Source: Arion vulgaris (Eukaryota; Mollusca; Gastropoda; Stylommatophora; Arionidae). Taken from it: a stretch of DNA of 64,000 nt. Positions 34,191 to 44,510 of the stretch are shown in pieces. Position numbers and translations under genes: made by a program. The DNA lies in assembly GCA_020796225.1 (NCBI GenBank), contig CM036771.1, positions 33,244,703-33,308,702 of the forward strand, given 5' to 3'. The notes beneath the pieces were generated by a model, which was not told where the DNA came from, ran no database searches, and saw nothing but the letters and a program-made list of their open reading frames with translations. Within the stretch, counting starts at the first letter, position 1, and every line of letters starts with the position of its first letter.

Positions 34191-34400
34191 GAGGTGATCG
34201 CGAGAGAGAGCAAGAAGACATACCGGCAAAGAGAAGAAGAGGACGACCACGGAATGGATTGTTTAGTAATGTGACTGATGATTTGGGCATGACGACTGCA
34301 AAGGCGAGACATCTGACCAATGAGAGAGAAAGCGAGTTTCCGAAGGACTGTAGGGGGGGCAACGTTCTGCTCAGGAGAAGCTACTTACGCTACTTAAGCT
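34190..34400 (+). pseudogene. RTE-like 3' tail, second part
   Basis: Within a 111-residue frame: R-R-R-G-R-P-R-N-G-L-F-S-N-V-T-D-D-L-G-M-T-T-A, then H-L-T-N-E-R-E. Completes the tail interrupted at 33,924. Confidence 0.65.
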
Positions 34401-34413
34401 ACGACACTCACTT

Positions 34414-34510
34414 TCTTTTTTCTACCCATGATATTCTGAAGATTCTTCTAACCATGATATTCTGAAGATTCTTCTACCCATGATATACTGAAGATTCTTC
34501 TATAGCACGT
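34414..34510. repeat. Short ~27-bp tandem repeat
   Basis: Three copies of CCATGATATTCTGAAGATTC with TTCTA linkers. Confidence 0.85.
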
Positions 34511-34725
34511 ATATTCAAAAGAATACATGCATTTCCAATGCCTTGTTAAATGTCAATGTTGCTGATCCATACGTTGCAATGAATAATATAAATGCGTTAA
34601 GTATTTTGATCTTTGTTTTTCTATTATATCCATTCCAAACTGTTTTTAGATTTTTTAGTTTCAATGTCTTTTTAATTCACCAGAAAAATATGTACATGCT
34701 ATGGCGCTGTCACTTTGAACTCGAT

Positions 34726-35255
34726 TTATGGTACCGAGAACCTATGAGCCAGAAAAGACTGCATGTGTTTATTATATATTTCAATTTTAGTTCCAGTTTG
34801 GAATATCTTACTGCACTCCGGACATGTCCATAGGTGATCCGATCTCCTTCGTAATATCTCCAACAGCGTGCATCGACTGACCGTACCAGTTTGATTTTGA
34901 TTAATGAGCCTACTCACATACCTGTTGAGCTGTTCTTTTCTTGCTACACTAATCTTCAATTCCAGCTCTTGCAATCTAGCAGTTGACGTGTATTGGATTA
35001 GATGAAAATCTTCTTTGCGGCTACACTCTTTGAGGGCGTTCAAAATGTCAGCTCAATCCATTGGCTAGCCCTCATGATATAGCAACAGGGCCAACCAGTT
35101 TGCCTGCTCTTCCAACGACACCCTGTACTCCAGAAAGAAGATAAGTGTGATTCTGCAAATTATTGACCCTTGTAGTGATTCAGTCCATTGCCTGAGCACC
35201 GATCTAGCCTTTACCTTTCGGATCATATTCAATGAATCACTCAGAATGCACACAT
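34726..35255 (-). pseudogene. Non-LTR RNase H domain fragment, intronic
   Basis: Minus strand, upstream frame: V-C-I-L-S-D-S-L-N-M-I-R-K-V (catalytic Asp region) and V-S-L-E-E-Q-A-N (decayed GVRGNKRAD). Next frame: L-R-R-R-S-D-H-L-W-T-C-P-E-C. Same family as the full element at 59.5-63.3 kb but strongly diverged, so an older insertion. Lies between C1q exons B1 and C1. Confidence 0.75.
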
Positions 35256-35376
35256 GACTGTAGTTTATATATTTTGTATTATATTATATATTTATAAATT
35301 GAAACGGTTTTTCACACATTAAGAAATTGTTACATTCTAGCAACCATTTTTTAATATATAAATTTGTTTTCTGCAG

Positions 35377-35514
35377 CAAACCCTACTGTTGTAAGACTGG
35401 TAACAGGGGACAGAGTTTACGTCAAAGCTCGCTTTCGGTCCAGCGTAACTGGAACACAAAGTGACGTCTATGCCACCTTCACTGGCATTTTGGTTGGACA
35501 GTTAGAACCTGAAG
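35377..35514 (+). CDS. C1q exon C1
   Basis: 138-bp exon with a strong acceptor (polypyrimidine then CTGCAG) and GT donor (GAAG then GTCTGA). It starts and ends in phase 1, so it can be duplicated without shifting frame. Sequence: A-N-P-T-V-V-R-L-V-T-G-D-R-V-Y-V-K-A-R, then D-V-Y-A-T-F-T-G-I-L-V-G. This is the C-terminal part of a C1q domain, whose usual end is a tFsGfLv-like strand. The donor after Q-L-E-P-E joins in frame to exon A2 (E-A-S-A-V-G-F), so the domain is followed by another rather than by a stop. An earlier in-frame stop further on would be used only if the donor is skipped. Confidence 0.88.
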
Positions 35515-35559
35515 GTCTGAGTATTTTTACAACAGTTAATTGTTTCTTATCAATTTATC

Positions 35560-35830
35560 ATAATCATCATCAAGCAGCTTGTCGATTCCGGTATTTGGCT
35601 CACATGACAGCAGTCATGCAAATTCTCTGTTCTGTGCAAATTGACCTGCGTCAGCAGCAGTCATTCTCAGATCGTCATGACATCTTGCACCCATCGTCTT
35701 CTAGGTCTGCCTCTCATTCGTCTTCCAAGCACCATTACCTCAAAAATTATCTTCTCTTGGCAATCATGTCGTTTGATGTGTCAAAAATATTAAATTGTCC
35801 TTGAAGTTATGCTATTTAACAGCCATCTCT
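35560..35830 (-). pseudogene. Retrotransposon 3' fragment
   Basis: TGACCTGCGTCAGCAGCAGTC, AGATCGTCATGACATCTTGC, TCTGCCTCTCATTCGTCTTC and AATTATCTTCTCTTGG parallel 50.88-51.0 kb, where the minus strand reads L-D-D-L-K-K-T-A-A-D-A-G. Coding tail of a non-LTR element. Confidence 0.5.
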
Positions 35831-35862
35831 CATTAATATCAATATGTTGCAGAACAGAAGGT

Positions 35863-36230
35863 TTGTTCTTTCTGTCCATGATATTCTATGTCTCTTTGTG
35901 TTGTTCTTTTCTCTGTCATATATTCTATGACTCTATTGCATTTTCTTTCTGTCCAGATATTCTTGTACTTTCTAGCATTTGTTCTTTTCCTGTCCAGATA
36001 TTCATGTTCTTCTGTAATTTGTTCTTTCTCTGTCCATGATATTCTATGTACTCTTCTGTGATGTTCTTCTCTGTCCATGATATTCAGTTCTTTGCATTTG
36101 TTCTTTTCTCTGTCTCATGATTCTATTGCTCTTATGTAGCTTTTGTTTCTCTGTCATGATATTCATACTTTCTGTAGCATTTGTTCTTTTCTCTGTCCAT
36201 GATATTCTATGTACTCTTCTGTAGCATTTG
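35863..36230. repeat. ~54-bp minisatellite derived from an RTE-like ORF
   Basis: About seven copies of GTTCTTTTCTCTGTCCATGA, TATTCTATGTACTCTTCTGT, AGCATTT. Minus strand gives repeated I-S-W-T-E-K-E/D-R-K-R-T, matching the RTE segment I-P-W-T-E-K-R-T-N, also found once at 47.80-47.85 kb. Confidence 0.8.
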
Positions 36231-36469
36231 CATTCAAAGAGATTAATTATCTTCTCGCTGCTTTGGCAATTATATTTTGTAACATGAACATCTAATTTGT
36301 TATAATAATTGTCATGATACTGGAATCGTACAGTCTATTGCAAATATCAGCAGATCATTAAATAGTGCTTTTATTATTGATTTCCATAATTTCCCTAGGA
36401 CACATACTAGAACTCTTAAACAGCACATTGCGCTGAATAACCATGTGTGCTACGATTTCTTTCACACGC

Positions 36470-36790
36470 ATATCTCAGCAGCAGTGCAGGAACTCCGTAG
36501 CACCGGCGAGAATCCCCAAAGTAATTGTGAAGACTGGGACAAATTATTGTCCGAATTGTATTGTATTTAAAACACAAATTAATTTTGGTGAGCAGGGCGT
36601 TACAGCCCCGTCTTATTGATTTTTAATTAAAATGGTTCTTTTTAAAAGCTCAACTTGAAAACGGGACCAATGTTTTAATTGTTCGCCTTCGATAGGACTA
36701 GAAACATGATCTCACCTACATTTTGATTGAGAATTGCTAGAAAAATATCACTATTGCTCTACGCTGGGAACAAAGTGAGTACCATTGAAT
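36470..36790 (-). mobile_element. tRNA-SINE body (family of 55.1-55.4 kb), old
   Basis: GAACTCCGTAGCACCGGCGA, AGTAATTGTGAAGACTGGG, then GATAGGACTAGAAACATGAT and CTCACCTACATTTTGATTGA align with 55.08-55.30 kb. The box-containing end is not recognisable. Confidence 0.45.
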
Positions 36791-36991
36791 AGAGATGAAC
36801 TTTTACATTCCTGATTAAGGCGTATCCTGATTTTTACGCTTGTCTTATTCAAATTTAACAATCTTTAATTTTTATCCAGGTCACTGTAGTACATCTGTCC
36901 CAATTTTGCTTTTCCGTTTAATGTTTAATGAAGACAATATCTTCTCTTATTTTTTTACCTTATTAACATTTCTTTTCATCCGTTTTATCAG

Positions 36992-37128
36992 CTTCGGCTG
37001 TTGGATTCACTGCTGGTTTTATTTCTGAGAAGACAATACCACCAAGAGGACGTGTTGCATATGAACAGACTTTTACCAACGAAGGTCGGGGTTACAACGC
37101 GACTTCAGGAGTGTTCACAGCACCAAAG
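36992..37128 (+). CDS. C1q exon A2
   Basis: 137-bp exon after TTATCAG and before GTGAAT. Reads S-A-V-G-F-T-A-G-F, then R-G-R-V-A-Y-E-Q-T-F-T-N-E-G-R-G-Y-N, then S-G-V-F-T-A-P-K. With exon B this keeps exact C1q-signature spacing: aromatic, 5, N, 4, Y, 6, F, 5, G-x-Y-x-F; only the first F is Y. Begins in phase 1, matching the end of C1, and ends in phase 0, matching B. Same length as A3. The intact frame in the middle of decayed repeats is strong evidence of selection. Confidence 0.9.
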
Positions 37129-37189
37129 GTGAATACTTTCAAATATTACATCTTTTACTAATTCAGACCTAATACACAAATAAGACAAG

Positions 37190-37485
37190 AGACCAAGCAA
37201 GAAAATGTATCAACTTTTATAAGAAAGCGCCGCTGGAACTACATCGGCCACACACTTAGAATGGATGAGAGAAGACTCTACTAATCCCTCATATGGACAC
37301 CAGAGGGAAAAGAAAACGAGGAAGACCAAGAGAGACTCTGCGTAGAACCATCAACAGAGAAGGCTCAACGATGGGCCTAGTAAACATTAAAGACCTAAAA
37401 CAGATAGCAACGAACTGCGAGACATGGAGAGCTATGACCTCTGCCCTATGCGCCGCCACAGGCCCAAGAGGAAAGACTAACTAAC
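37190..37485 (+). pseudogene. RTE-like 3' tail
   Basis: 63-residue frame with K-R-K-R-G-R-P-R-E-T-L-R-R-T, then C-E-T-W-R-A-M-T-S-A-L-C-A, the very end of one RTE-like subfamily (KRGRPKxTWRRT ... WRxxVxALCA). Preceding H-R-P-H-T fits the GHxxR box. Intron between A2 and B2. Confidence 0.7.
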
Positions 37486-37499
37486 TAACTAATTTTAGT

Positions 37500-38380
37500 T
37501 TGTGTAGTGTACAATCTCCATGACATCAGGTGTCAGACAAGGTTGTGTCCTCTCACCACTACTCTTTATTGCATATAGGGTTAAGATAACTCAGGAGTCA
37601 TATTCAGATAATGATGAAATAAATGAACTGCTTTTTACAGATGAGCAGGGCCGGTTACACCAAAATGAACAAGATCTACAAAAACATATGAACACCCTGA
37701 GCCAAAATTGTATAAATCGTGACATGAAAATTAATAACACTAAAACAGAATAAATGAATATGGGAAGAAAACATAATAAACTAGACATCCATGTCAATCA
37801 CTAAAATAAACCAAGTAAAAAAATGTGAATACTTGGGACGCATTTTCACAGAAGAAAAACCTGAAAGGAGATGAGGCTAGGTGAAAAAAGCAAATGCTGT
37901 AACCTACCAATTAGCCCCAAATGTTAAGGCACCAAAATATTTCACTGACAGCTAAGCAACATATGATCAACAGCTTTTAAATACCTCTTAGTGTTCCCAG
38001 AGCGAAACAGGGACAATGAGAAAAAGCGCAGTCACAAAAAATAACTACATGTGAAATGCGCTGCCTGCAAAAAAGTTATCAACAACACCCAGAAAGACAG
38101 ATTCAACAACATCAGCATAAAAAAGAAAGTTAAAAAAAACCCGCTTAAATTTTAATTGAAAAAAAAAAATTTGGGTTGGTTTTAATAAAAATTAAACCCA
38201 AACTTCAGAGTTTTCCTGAGTTTCCTAAAACAGAACATTAGGATAAAAGGGGCAAGAAAAAGAACAAAAAAAAAGATGGTTAGATGGCATAGAAATCTTG
38301 TCAAAGAGTTAAAATAACAATCAACCAAAAAACCCCCAGAACAAGACAAATACAGAGAACCACGACATCAACAACCCGGG
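37500..38380 (+). pseudogene. RTE-like reverse transcriptase, palm to 3' end
   Basis: 77-residue frame from 37,520 reads G-V-R-Q-G-C-V-L-S-P-L-L-F (RT block before the catalytic turn), then L-L-F-T-D-E-Q, where the usual F-A-D-D pair reads T-D-E. After a stop: K-C-E-Y-L-G-R-I-F, then over breaks F-Q-S-E-T-G-T and C-E-M-R-C-L-Q-K-V. 38,270-38,360 holds the tail (K-K-R-W-L-D-like, then E-Q-D-K-Y-R). The element then enters a 32-bp minisatellite that is interrupted by the Tc1/mariner element, and ends with GAAGAAGAAGAT at 40,765. Dead by several lesions. Confidence 0.7.
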
Positions 38381-38382
38381 AG

Positions 38383-38541
38383 AATTTGGGCGACACTGGG
38401 CAACAACCCTGTAGAGTAAAGACGACACTGGGGAACAACCCCAGCAAGGGGGTGACGACACTGGGGGAACAACCGGCAGTAGTGCGACGACCCCGGGGAA
38501 CAACCCGGTAGCAGTGTGACGACACTGGGCAACAACCTGGA
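38383..38541. repeat. 32-bp minisatellite, left part
   Basis: About five copies of GACGACACTGGGCAACAACC, CGGTAGCAGTGT. Resumes at 40,625 after the Tc1/mariner insertion. Confidence 0.9.
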
Positions 38542-38543
38542 TA

Positions 38544-38615
38544 GTCTGTCCAAACCCCTGAGCACGTTTGAAATTGGGTTTTCTGAAAACTACCTGTTGG
38601 GTCTCGGGGATTTTT
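38544..38615 (+). repeat. Left terminal inverted repeat
   Basis: Pairs with 40,551-40,622. The transposase of such elements binds within these ends and cuts next to TA. Confidence 0.9.
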
Positions 38616-39149
38616 TTTAAGGGAGCCAGAAAATCCCTGACGCTAGAGAAATATTTTTTTTCCAAGAAAATTTGATGTAGTTTGAAAAATTTCTTCTTCA
38701 GGTTATATTAAAATCAACCTCACCGGATTGTACACAATAATAACAGATTTACGGTACACAGACGCGTTGTTCTAAAAAAACATTATGGTTTAAAATTGAA
38801 ATACGTGAGTTTCACAACCTGCACCTAACCCAGTCGACTTTGACAGCGGGGGCAATGATTTAATTGGGATACCTTTTTAGTTATAGGCGTATTTCGCCAT
38901 TTGTAAAGCTATTGTATCATATTTTTTGGCTTATCAAAACTGGCATTGATATCCCCTTCATAATGAGTCTAAGGGCACATTTATAACAAGTAAGGGTTTA
39001 AGTTTATTTTTACCAAACTTCCGTAGTAATCCCCCCCAAGGGATCTATATTTTTGCGATATTCATAACCCTGAGAAAGGAACGCAACTGGCGCTTGGTCT
39101 GAATAGAGAATCCTTTTCCCGATGGATTAAACGGGACACAAAGTGCACT

Positions 39150-40125
39150 AATGTCAAGCAAGGAAGGAAAAGAACAATTGACAACTTTGACATAGATGTC
39201 ATAAGACGGAGCTCTTGAAAATGTTTGCGACAAATCAACTTGTTACCTCAGAAACTGAAATTAAAACTGCAATCAGATTGCAGCATAGACATTTCTAAAA
39301 GTACTCTATGGAAAATTGTAAGAGGCCATATTCACCTTCAGAAAACTATAGGCGCAGGAATATTATTTGTGAAAAACATTTAATTGCCTGAAGTAAATAC
39401 CTGAAGCAGATCCGTGAGCGGTGGAGGCAATCTATGATATTGTATATTTGGACGAATCCTGGGTCAATACTCACCACACCAATGCTAAAGAATGGCAATC
39501 AGAAGACGGTGAACAGAAAAGAAAAATACCAAGCAGCAAAGGCCAGCGTATTATACTAACACATGCAGGAAGCAGTGAAGAAGGTCTTGTCCATGACGCT
39601 GGACTTATTTTCCAATCAAAAAGTACCGACGGTAGGGACTACCACCCAGAAATGAATGGACATATTTTCAGGCACTGGATGGAGAAAGATCTCTTCCAAC
39701 CTTAAACAACCATGATGCTTGGTAATGGATAAGATCCTATCACAACGCAGTATCACGGAAGACAAGTACTAACTGCCAAAGGAAAATGTCAGTTTAATGA
39801 TACATATTTGAAACTCGAGTTGTTGACCCGGTGAGGGATGACAAATAAAACAAAGGTGTTTCATATTGACAAAATCATTGCGGAATACGGCACACGTTTT
39901 TGCGACTACCTCATATCATCTCACCTCAATCCGATAGAGCTTGTCTGGGCTAAATTAAAGGCAAGTTGCCGAACAGAACAGGACGTTTAAAATGTGTGAT
40001 GTTGAAGTTCTGACACGTGAGGAGTCCTTCTCAATGATAGACATGCAGTTCTGGAAGAAGTGTGTTGAAATGTGCTCAGAGGAAGACGAGTACTGGCACG
40101 AGATGGATTACATTTGTCCAGCCAG
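39150..40125 (+). pseudogene. IS630/Tc1/mariner-family transposase, frameshifted
   Basis: The longest piece (39,421-39,705) reads V-Y-L-D-E-S-W-V-N, with the first catalytic Asp at 39,451-39,453, then G-Q-R-I-I-L-T-H-A-G-S and Y-H-P-E-M-N-G-H-I-F. The second Asp lies in a damaged M-D-(N)-x-S-Y-H-N-A box at about 39,725-39,745. The third acidic residue is Glu in N-P-I-E-L-V-W-A-K-L-K (39,937-39,939). C-terminal frame near 40,010-40,110 is acidic (E-E-D-E-Y-W-H-E-M-D). N-terminal DNA-binding part at 39,150-39,400 is only patchy. Several stops and frame breaks, so not active as read. Confidence 0.85.
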
Positions 40126-40550
40126 TAACAATTATCAACCTCATGGAATCGTGAGATTCGGATGATACAAATCATATTTTGATTACAGACTGAGAAATAG
40201 TAACGTATACATTTCCATATCCAAAGCTCTACCATCATACAATTTGTGTTGAAGTTAAGACACCCTGGGGTCTAATGGTGACCGAAGGAGGACTAACTGT
40301 TGATATTTATCCAAGTTCACGATTGCGCATAAAGGGCAACACACTTAATTACTTGACCTATCAAGTTAAATGGAGATACACCTATGAATAGAATTGACAT
40401 GGACAAAATCTAGGGATACTGTAAAATCTAAAATTTGACCCCCGTATTTGCAATTGTCATAAAAGATCAAAGAATTCGCGATGTCAAATCCGAAACATCT
40501 ATGGACTACTGGTTGCTTATTTAGGTCATGGATATTCTAAGGCTGCATGC

Positions 40551-40622
40551 AAAAATCACGGGAGATCCAACAGGTAGTTTTCGAAAAATCAATTTCAAAC
40601 GTGCTCGAATTAATGGACAGAC
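40551..40622 (-). repeat. Right terminal inverted repeat
   Basis: Reverse complement of 38,544-38,615; ends GGACAGAC then TA. Confidence 0.9.
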
Positions 40623-40624
40623 TA

Positions 40625-40757
40625 TACAGTGTGACGACACTGGCAACAACCCGTAGCGCGTGACGACACTGGGAAACAACCCGGTAGCAGTGTGACGACA
40701 CTGGAAACAACCCGGTAGCAGTCCGACGACACTGGGCAACAACCCGGTAGCAGTGTG
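40625..40757. repeat. 32-bp minisatellite, right part
   Basis: Four copies of the unit seen at 38.38-38.54 kb, then AGGACAAAAGAAGAAGAAGA, the GAA-rich 3' end of the RTE-like element. Confidence 0.9.
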
Positions 40758-40871
40758 AGGACAAAAGAAGAAGAAGATATATCCACCTTCTGTTGTATAA
40801 TAGTGCTTACAAGTGGTAGAGCAAACATTTCTATAATTGTATCATCTCTCATGAATTCATCCCCATTGCGG

Positions 40872-40999
40872 GGTGGACTTTACTTGTTCATTATTGCTGC
40901 TTTAAATCAAGTCAATAAGCCGTTCTTGTTTGACCTTTACCGCAACGAAGATTTCATGATTACTTTTTTTGGGAGGTCAAGCTGCCCGTACCAGCTCAG
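40872..40999 (+). CDS. C1q exon B2
   Basis: Reads G-G-L-Y-L-F-I-I-A-A-L-N-Q-V-N-K-P-F-L-F, then D-L-Y-R-N-E-D-F-M-I-T-F-F-G. Length 128 bp to a GT donor (CTCAG then GTAGAT), one base longer than B1; a run of seven T near 40,965 is a likely place for an extra base. The sequence before it reads CATTGCGG, with no AG, where an acceptor is needed. Either the acceptor is mutated or one base is wrong. In C2 one base is missing, which would restore the frame if both are real. Confidence 0.8.
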
Positions 41000-41204
41000 G
41001 TAGATTGAGACTAATCAATTTAATTAGAGGTTCAAGTAAACCCCTTATGTTAAATATAGTTGTATGTCAGGATAGGATATCAATCAATCAGTAGAAACAA
41101 GTAGTGGTTTAAATTTTCCCCAGCATCTAATGGCCATTTAAATGCTTTGTTTTGTGCAAGTGAATATATCTCAAAGTACTCATCATTTTCTCTTTGGGAC
41201 TTTG

Positions 41205-41600
41205 CATAGAAAACATAAGTCTTCTTCTTCTTCAAAACTCGCCTCTAGGGGGCATAGCTCCACAACGAGGTCTTCGCCCTGCCTATCGAAGGTAATATTT
41301 TTCCAGATTTCCCACTATCTAATTTTTCTGATTCTATCTTCAGCTCCCATCCCCAGGTGTTCCAGGGTTTTCCCCTTACATCTATTGCCCTTTGGGTTCC
41401 ATCATAGATCCTGTCTCGTGATGGTTTTAAAGGTTTTCACAGTGTATGTCCATCTATCGCCGCATTCTGCCCCATATCTCTTGTTCCACTTGCCGTTGTC
41501 CCGCTCTATCCTACAGTTGCCTGTTTGTGGTTATGTCATACCATCGTAGATGGAGTATAACGCGCAGGCATCTATTACTGACTGTCTGCATCTAATGGTT
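41205..41600 (-). pseudogene. RTE-like 3' tail with GAA end
   Basis: Minus strand, from high to low coordinate, includes Y-D-G-T-Q-R-A-I-D-V-R-G, S-I-G-R-A-K-T-S-L-W-S-Y-A-P and a GAAGAAGAAGAAG end at 41,222-41,234. The + strand frame of 135 residues is its shadow. Intron between B2 and C2. Confidence 0.5.
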
Positions 41601-42100
41601 CCCCTAGTTGTTCCTTTACAAACAGAAGCCCCGATCTAAAGCCCATAAGTGCATTCAATTCGAAAAGTTAGTCGCAGGAGCATCAACACTACAGTCTGTC
41701 ACTCAATTTAACAATTACATTGAAGAGCAAATTGGTCATGCTAAAGACACTGTCAACAAGCAATTATTTAATAAATCATCCTATAATTCGCCGGTGACTT
41801 AGCTACCTGTAGTTTCATTTAACAACACACCCACAATGAGCACAATCAATTTTTCCCGAATGAAATTCACAGCTCACTTCCACACCAAACACAAAACCTA
41901 ATAGCTCGAGCCAAACAGTGTCATACAACATTAATGAAACATAAACAAAACGCACTAAACAAAAAGACACTGTCTTGAAGTCTTGCAGTCTCCCCTTTCA
42001 TGTTGGCGGTATTGAAAAAAAGGGAAAGAAACAAATGCACATTTTGTAGAATCCAAAATGTCAAAAACATTATGCTCTATTCTTAAACTTATTTTCACAA
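41601..42100. other. Intronic spacer, small open frame
   Basis: A 64-residue + frame at 41,608-41,802 with no recognised motif; remaining sequence featureless. Confidence 0.25.
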
Positions 42101-42104
42101 CTAG

Positions 42105-42420
42105 TTTCTTCTTCTTCTTTTGGCAGTGTCGTGGTTCACAGTTTTTATTCGCTCTTCTGGTGGTTTTCGATTGTTATTTTTGGTCTTTGACAGGCTTCTG
42201 TTATGCCAGCTAATCATCTTTTTCGTGACTTTTCCCTTGCCTCCTTTCTTGATGTTCTGTTGTAGAAGACTCTGTATACTGTGGAATTTGGATGCATTCT
42301 TATTAAGTGGCCAAACCATTTCATCTTTGATTCTCAATGGAATTGAAAAAAGTTCTGTACCAACTTTCTTTCTTATGTTATTTGGTGACTCATCGTTTCT
42401 GGTTGTTGATAACTTTTAGG
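42105..42420 (-). pseudogene. Retrotransposon 3' tail fragment
   Basis: Minus strand starts near a GAAGAAGAAGAAA end (42,105-42,118) and includes H-D-T-A-K-R-R-R-R, I-K-W-F/P-L-N-K-N. Same family as 44.75-44.93 and 18.4-18.56 kb (GGTCTTTGACAGGCTTCTGT, CTAATCATCTTTTTCGTG, GTAGAAGACTCTGTATACTG). Confidence 0.5.
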
Positions 42421-42699
42421 ATCGATCGATGTATTATTTTTAATTATTAATGAGTGAAAAATCAACATAAGAAAAAAGTAATTTAAATGCTTGTTGACAG
42501 ATACAGATTACTGATTCTAACTGACGTCGCATCGATCCAGACGGGACTCATAGTTGCTCGTTTCTCTAGACAAATGTATAATGGTTGGCGTTAATCGCTG
42601 GTTAAACTGACCTTTAGGCATACTGTTCAATTTGAAAAATGCGTGTTTTTAATCTCTTTAAATCTCTGGACATATTCAATATCAATGTCTTCTCGCCTG
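42421..42699. other. Spacer
   Basis: AT-rich; nothing recognised. Confidence 0.35.
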
Positions 42700-42992
42700 T
42701 GTGGTGCCGTGGCCAGCAACGGAAGCAAAGAACAGCACCACTGCAACCTGCAAGGCATGCCCAGAGGCACGATGTAGGAACTAGGAAGCTACCCTAGTAA
42801 GAGACGACTGAGGTAAGGGTCTAGGGAAGTTACATAGTAAATGAAAAGCGTCCCAGAAATCGGATGTCTGACCAAATTTGTAGCATAACTGGACAACATA
42901 CAATCGTTTCTTAGGCTTGGCCCACATACATATCACAAAAAGTGGTTAACAAGTGGTCGATATGGAGCGTTCAAAGAAGAATATTCCAATGC
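42700..42992 (+). repeat. Repeat X, forward, with internal duplication
   Basis: All X landmarks are present, but the GACTGAGGTA / GAAGCTACC / AGTAA segment occurs twice (42,785-42,842), lengthening the copy. Confidence 0.8.
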
Positions 42993-43099
42993 ATGGACAA
43001 AAAGTCGGACACATCAACGATGACAATAAACGAAATCTCAAAAAACCCGACGGAGTGTGGTAGTAATGTCTTCAATCTCCATTTTGATACGGGAAGAAT

Positions 43100-43480
43100 T
43101 GCCATGGATGCAAGTTGAATGCATTTAAAAATAGATGTCTGCGAAAAATAATAAATATAAAATGTAACGATTTCTGGAGAAGTGATGATGTTAGAGAAAT
43201 ATCTGGTCAATCACTTGTAACAACTGTTATAAGAAGAGACGATCGAGATATGTTGGACACCTGAGAAGAAATGATAAAGAATCAAACCCAGGAATAACAG
43301 TGGTTTGAAGTTAAAGACAACATAAGGACGCCCAAGGGAGACCCTGAAACGAACTTTGCTGAGAGAGTCAGGACATATCGGCCACAGTTCCATAGAGGAG
43401 ATTGATCGACTTGTCCAGAATCGAGCGATATTGAGAAATTGCTTGCAGGCCCTATGTAACGCATAACGGTACGAGAGGAA
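43100..43480 (+). pseudogene. RTE-like 3' tail
   Basis: Reads L-N-A-F-K-N-R-C-L-R-K (broken), then E-I-S-G-Q-S-L-V-T-T-V-I-R-R, then P-K-G-D-P-E-T-N-F-A-E-R-V-R. Same subfamily as 1.98-2.40 kb. Confidence 0.55.
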
Positions 43481-43504
43481 TTATTCTTATCAATTGTGAT
43501 GCAT

Positions 43505-43685
43505 GATCCATTCCTCTTGAACTATCTCTCCCATGAGTATTAGCTAGGAAACAGCAGCCTGAAATTTCCCTCTCTGCTACCTCTACTATGCGTTTTAAAG
43601 CTGGGAAAAAAAGTCTGAAATTTTCTCTGCAACTACCTCTACCATGCGTGCTAGCTAGGAAACAGCAGCCTGAAATTTCACCACG
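43505..43685. repeat. ~75-bp tandem duplication, 2-3 units
   Basis: GCTAGGAAACAGCAGCCTGA followed by AATTTCNCTCTCTGCTACCT and CTACTATGCG repeats, with the middle unit diverged. Nearby 43,733-43,776 repeats TTCGTTATCTGCTGTTATCT. Confidence 0.7.
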
Positions 43686-43812
43686 ATGCAAACAAAACCC
43701 CATCTGTATATACAATAACATCAACATCGTCATTTCGTTATCTGCTGTTATCTTCATTTCGTTATCTGCTGTTATCTTCATATACTTCTTGCCTTCATTA
43801 AACGCTTCATAT

Positions 43813-44035
43813 TGACCATTTTGTTAATCACTCTTTGTGATTTGCATTTGATTCGAGCTTAAGAATGAGTTTACTTGAACAGTTATGCACCTACATGTAA
43901 GACAGCCATCCGATTTATGCGATGGTTTTTATTTACTAGGTAGATATTCAAGGCCCGTACCTCAGTCGCCTCCCCGACATGCCTTGTAGGTTGCAATGTT
44001 ATTATTCGTTGCCCTTGCAAACCCGGCAACATCTT
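43813..44035 (-). repeat. Repeat X, reverse
   Basis: GTTAATCACTCTTTGTGATT, CAGTTATGCACCTACATGTA, TCAGTCGCCTCCCCGACATG and CCCTTGCAAACCCGGCAACA. Confidence 0.8.
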
Positions 44036-44155
44036 CAAATTGACGTTCAGTGTTGTATTACAAAATCTCGACATTATAACCAAGATTAATGATAACATTT
44101 CGAAAATTGCCGTCTGGATCTACCGAATCATTATTCTCTTTAGATAGAAAGGAAA

Positions 44156-44440
44156 CTATGATCGCCTGGCCAAATGTTCTATTAACTTGGTTCCTTCACG
44201 GCATGCCTCTATAACAGAGGTCATATGCCTACCTTCATTAGTTTGCGACCATTCCGGCTGTTTCCCCACTCTAGGTGTCCGTAGAGCATCTGGGGGAAGT
44301 AAAGCCATGCATCTCTTTGGTATAGGTTCACCTGTGCCTCCGAAACATACAGCCGGTGAGCTCGGGGTAAAATTATATGAAATAAGACCACAACTGTCGG
44401 TGATCCTTCTTTCAGTATTGGTGTATGTAGAATAATTCAT
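44156..44440 (-). other. Unassigned open frames
   Basis: A 94-residue minus frame and an 82-residue + frame overlap here. Neither shows a motif I know. GC content is higher than in the flanks. Possibly coding sequence of another element. Confidence 0.15.
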
Positions 44441-44510
44441 TTAAAAATCAACACAACACGCTAAATCAAGGTTATATTATGTTAGAAATTAAGTTTAAAG
44501 CTTTTTTCAG

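Larger units (their letters stand above)
38544..40622 (+). mobile_element. Tc1/mariner-type transposon, 2,079 bp
   Basis: Bounded by 72-bp terminal inverted repeats and a TA duplication (38,542-38,543 and 40,623-40,624). Left end GTCTGTCC ... GAGCACGTTTGAAATTG ... GAAAACTACCTGTTGG; the right end is its reverse complement with about 15 differences. Both flanks are the same 32-bp minisatellite, and the likely target is the TA in CCGGTAGCAGTG. Encodes a broken DDE transposase on the + strand. Confidence 0.93.

Noticed and set aside
41142..41549. 135-residue + strand protein
   Set aside because: Shadow of a minus-strand RTE-like tail ending in GAAGAAGAAG.
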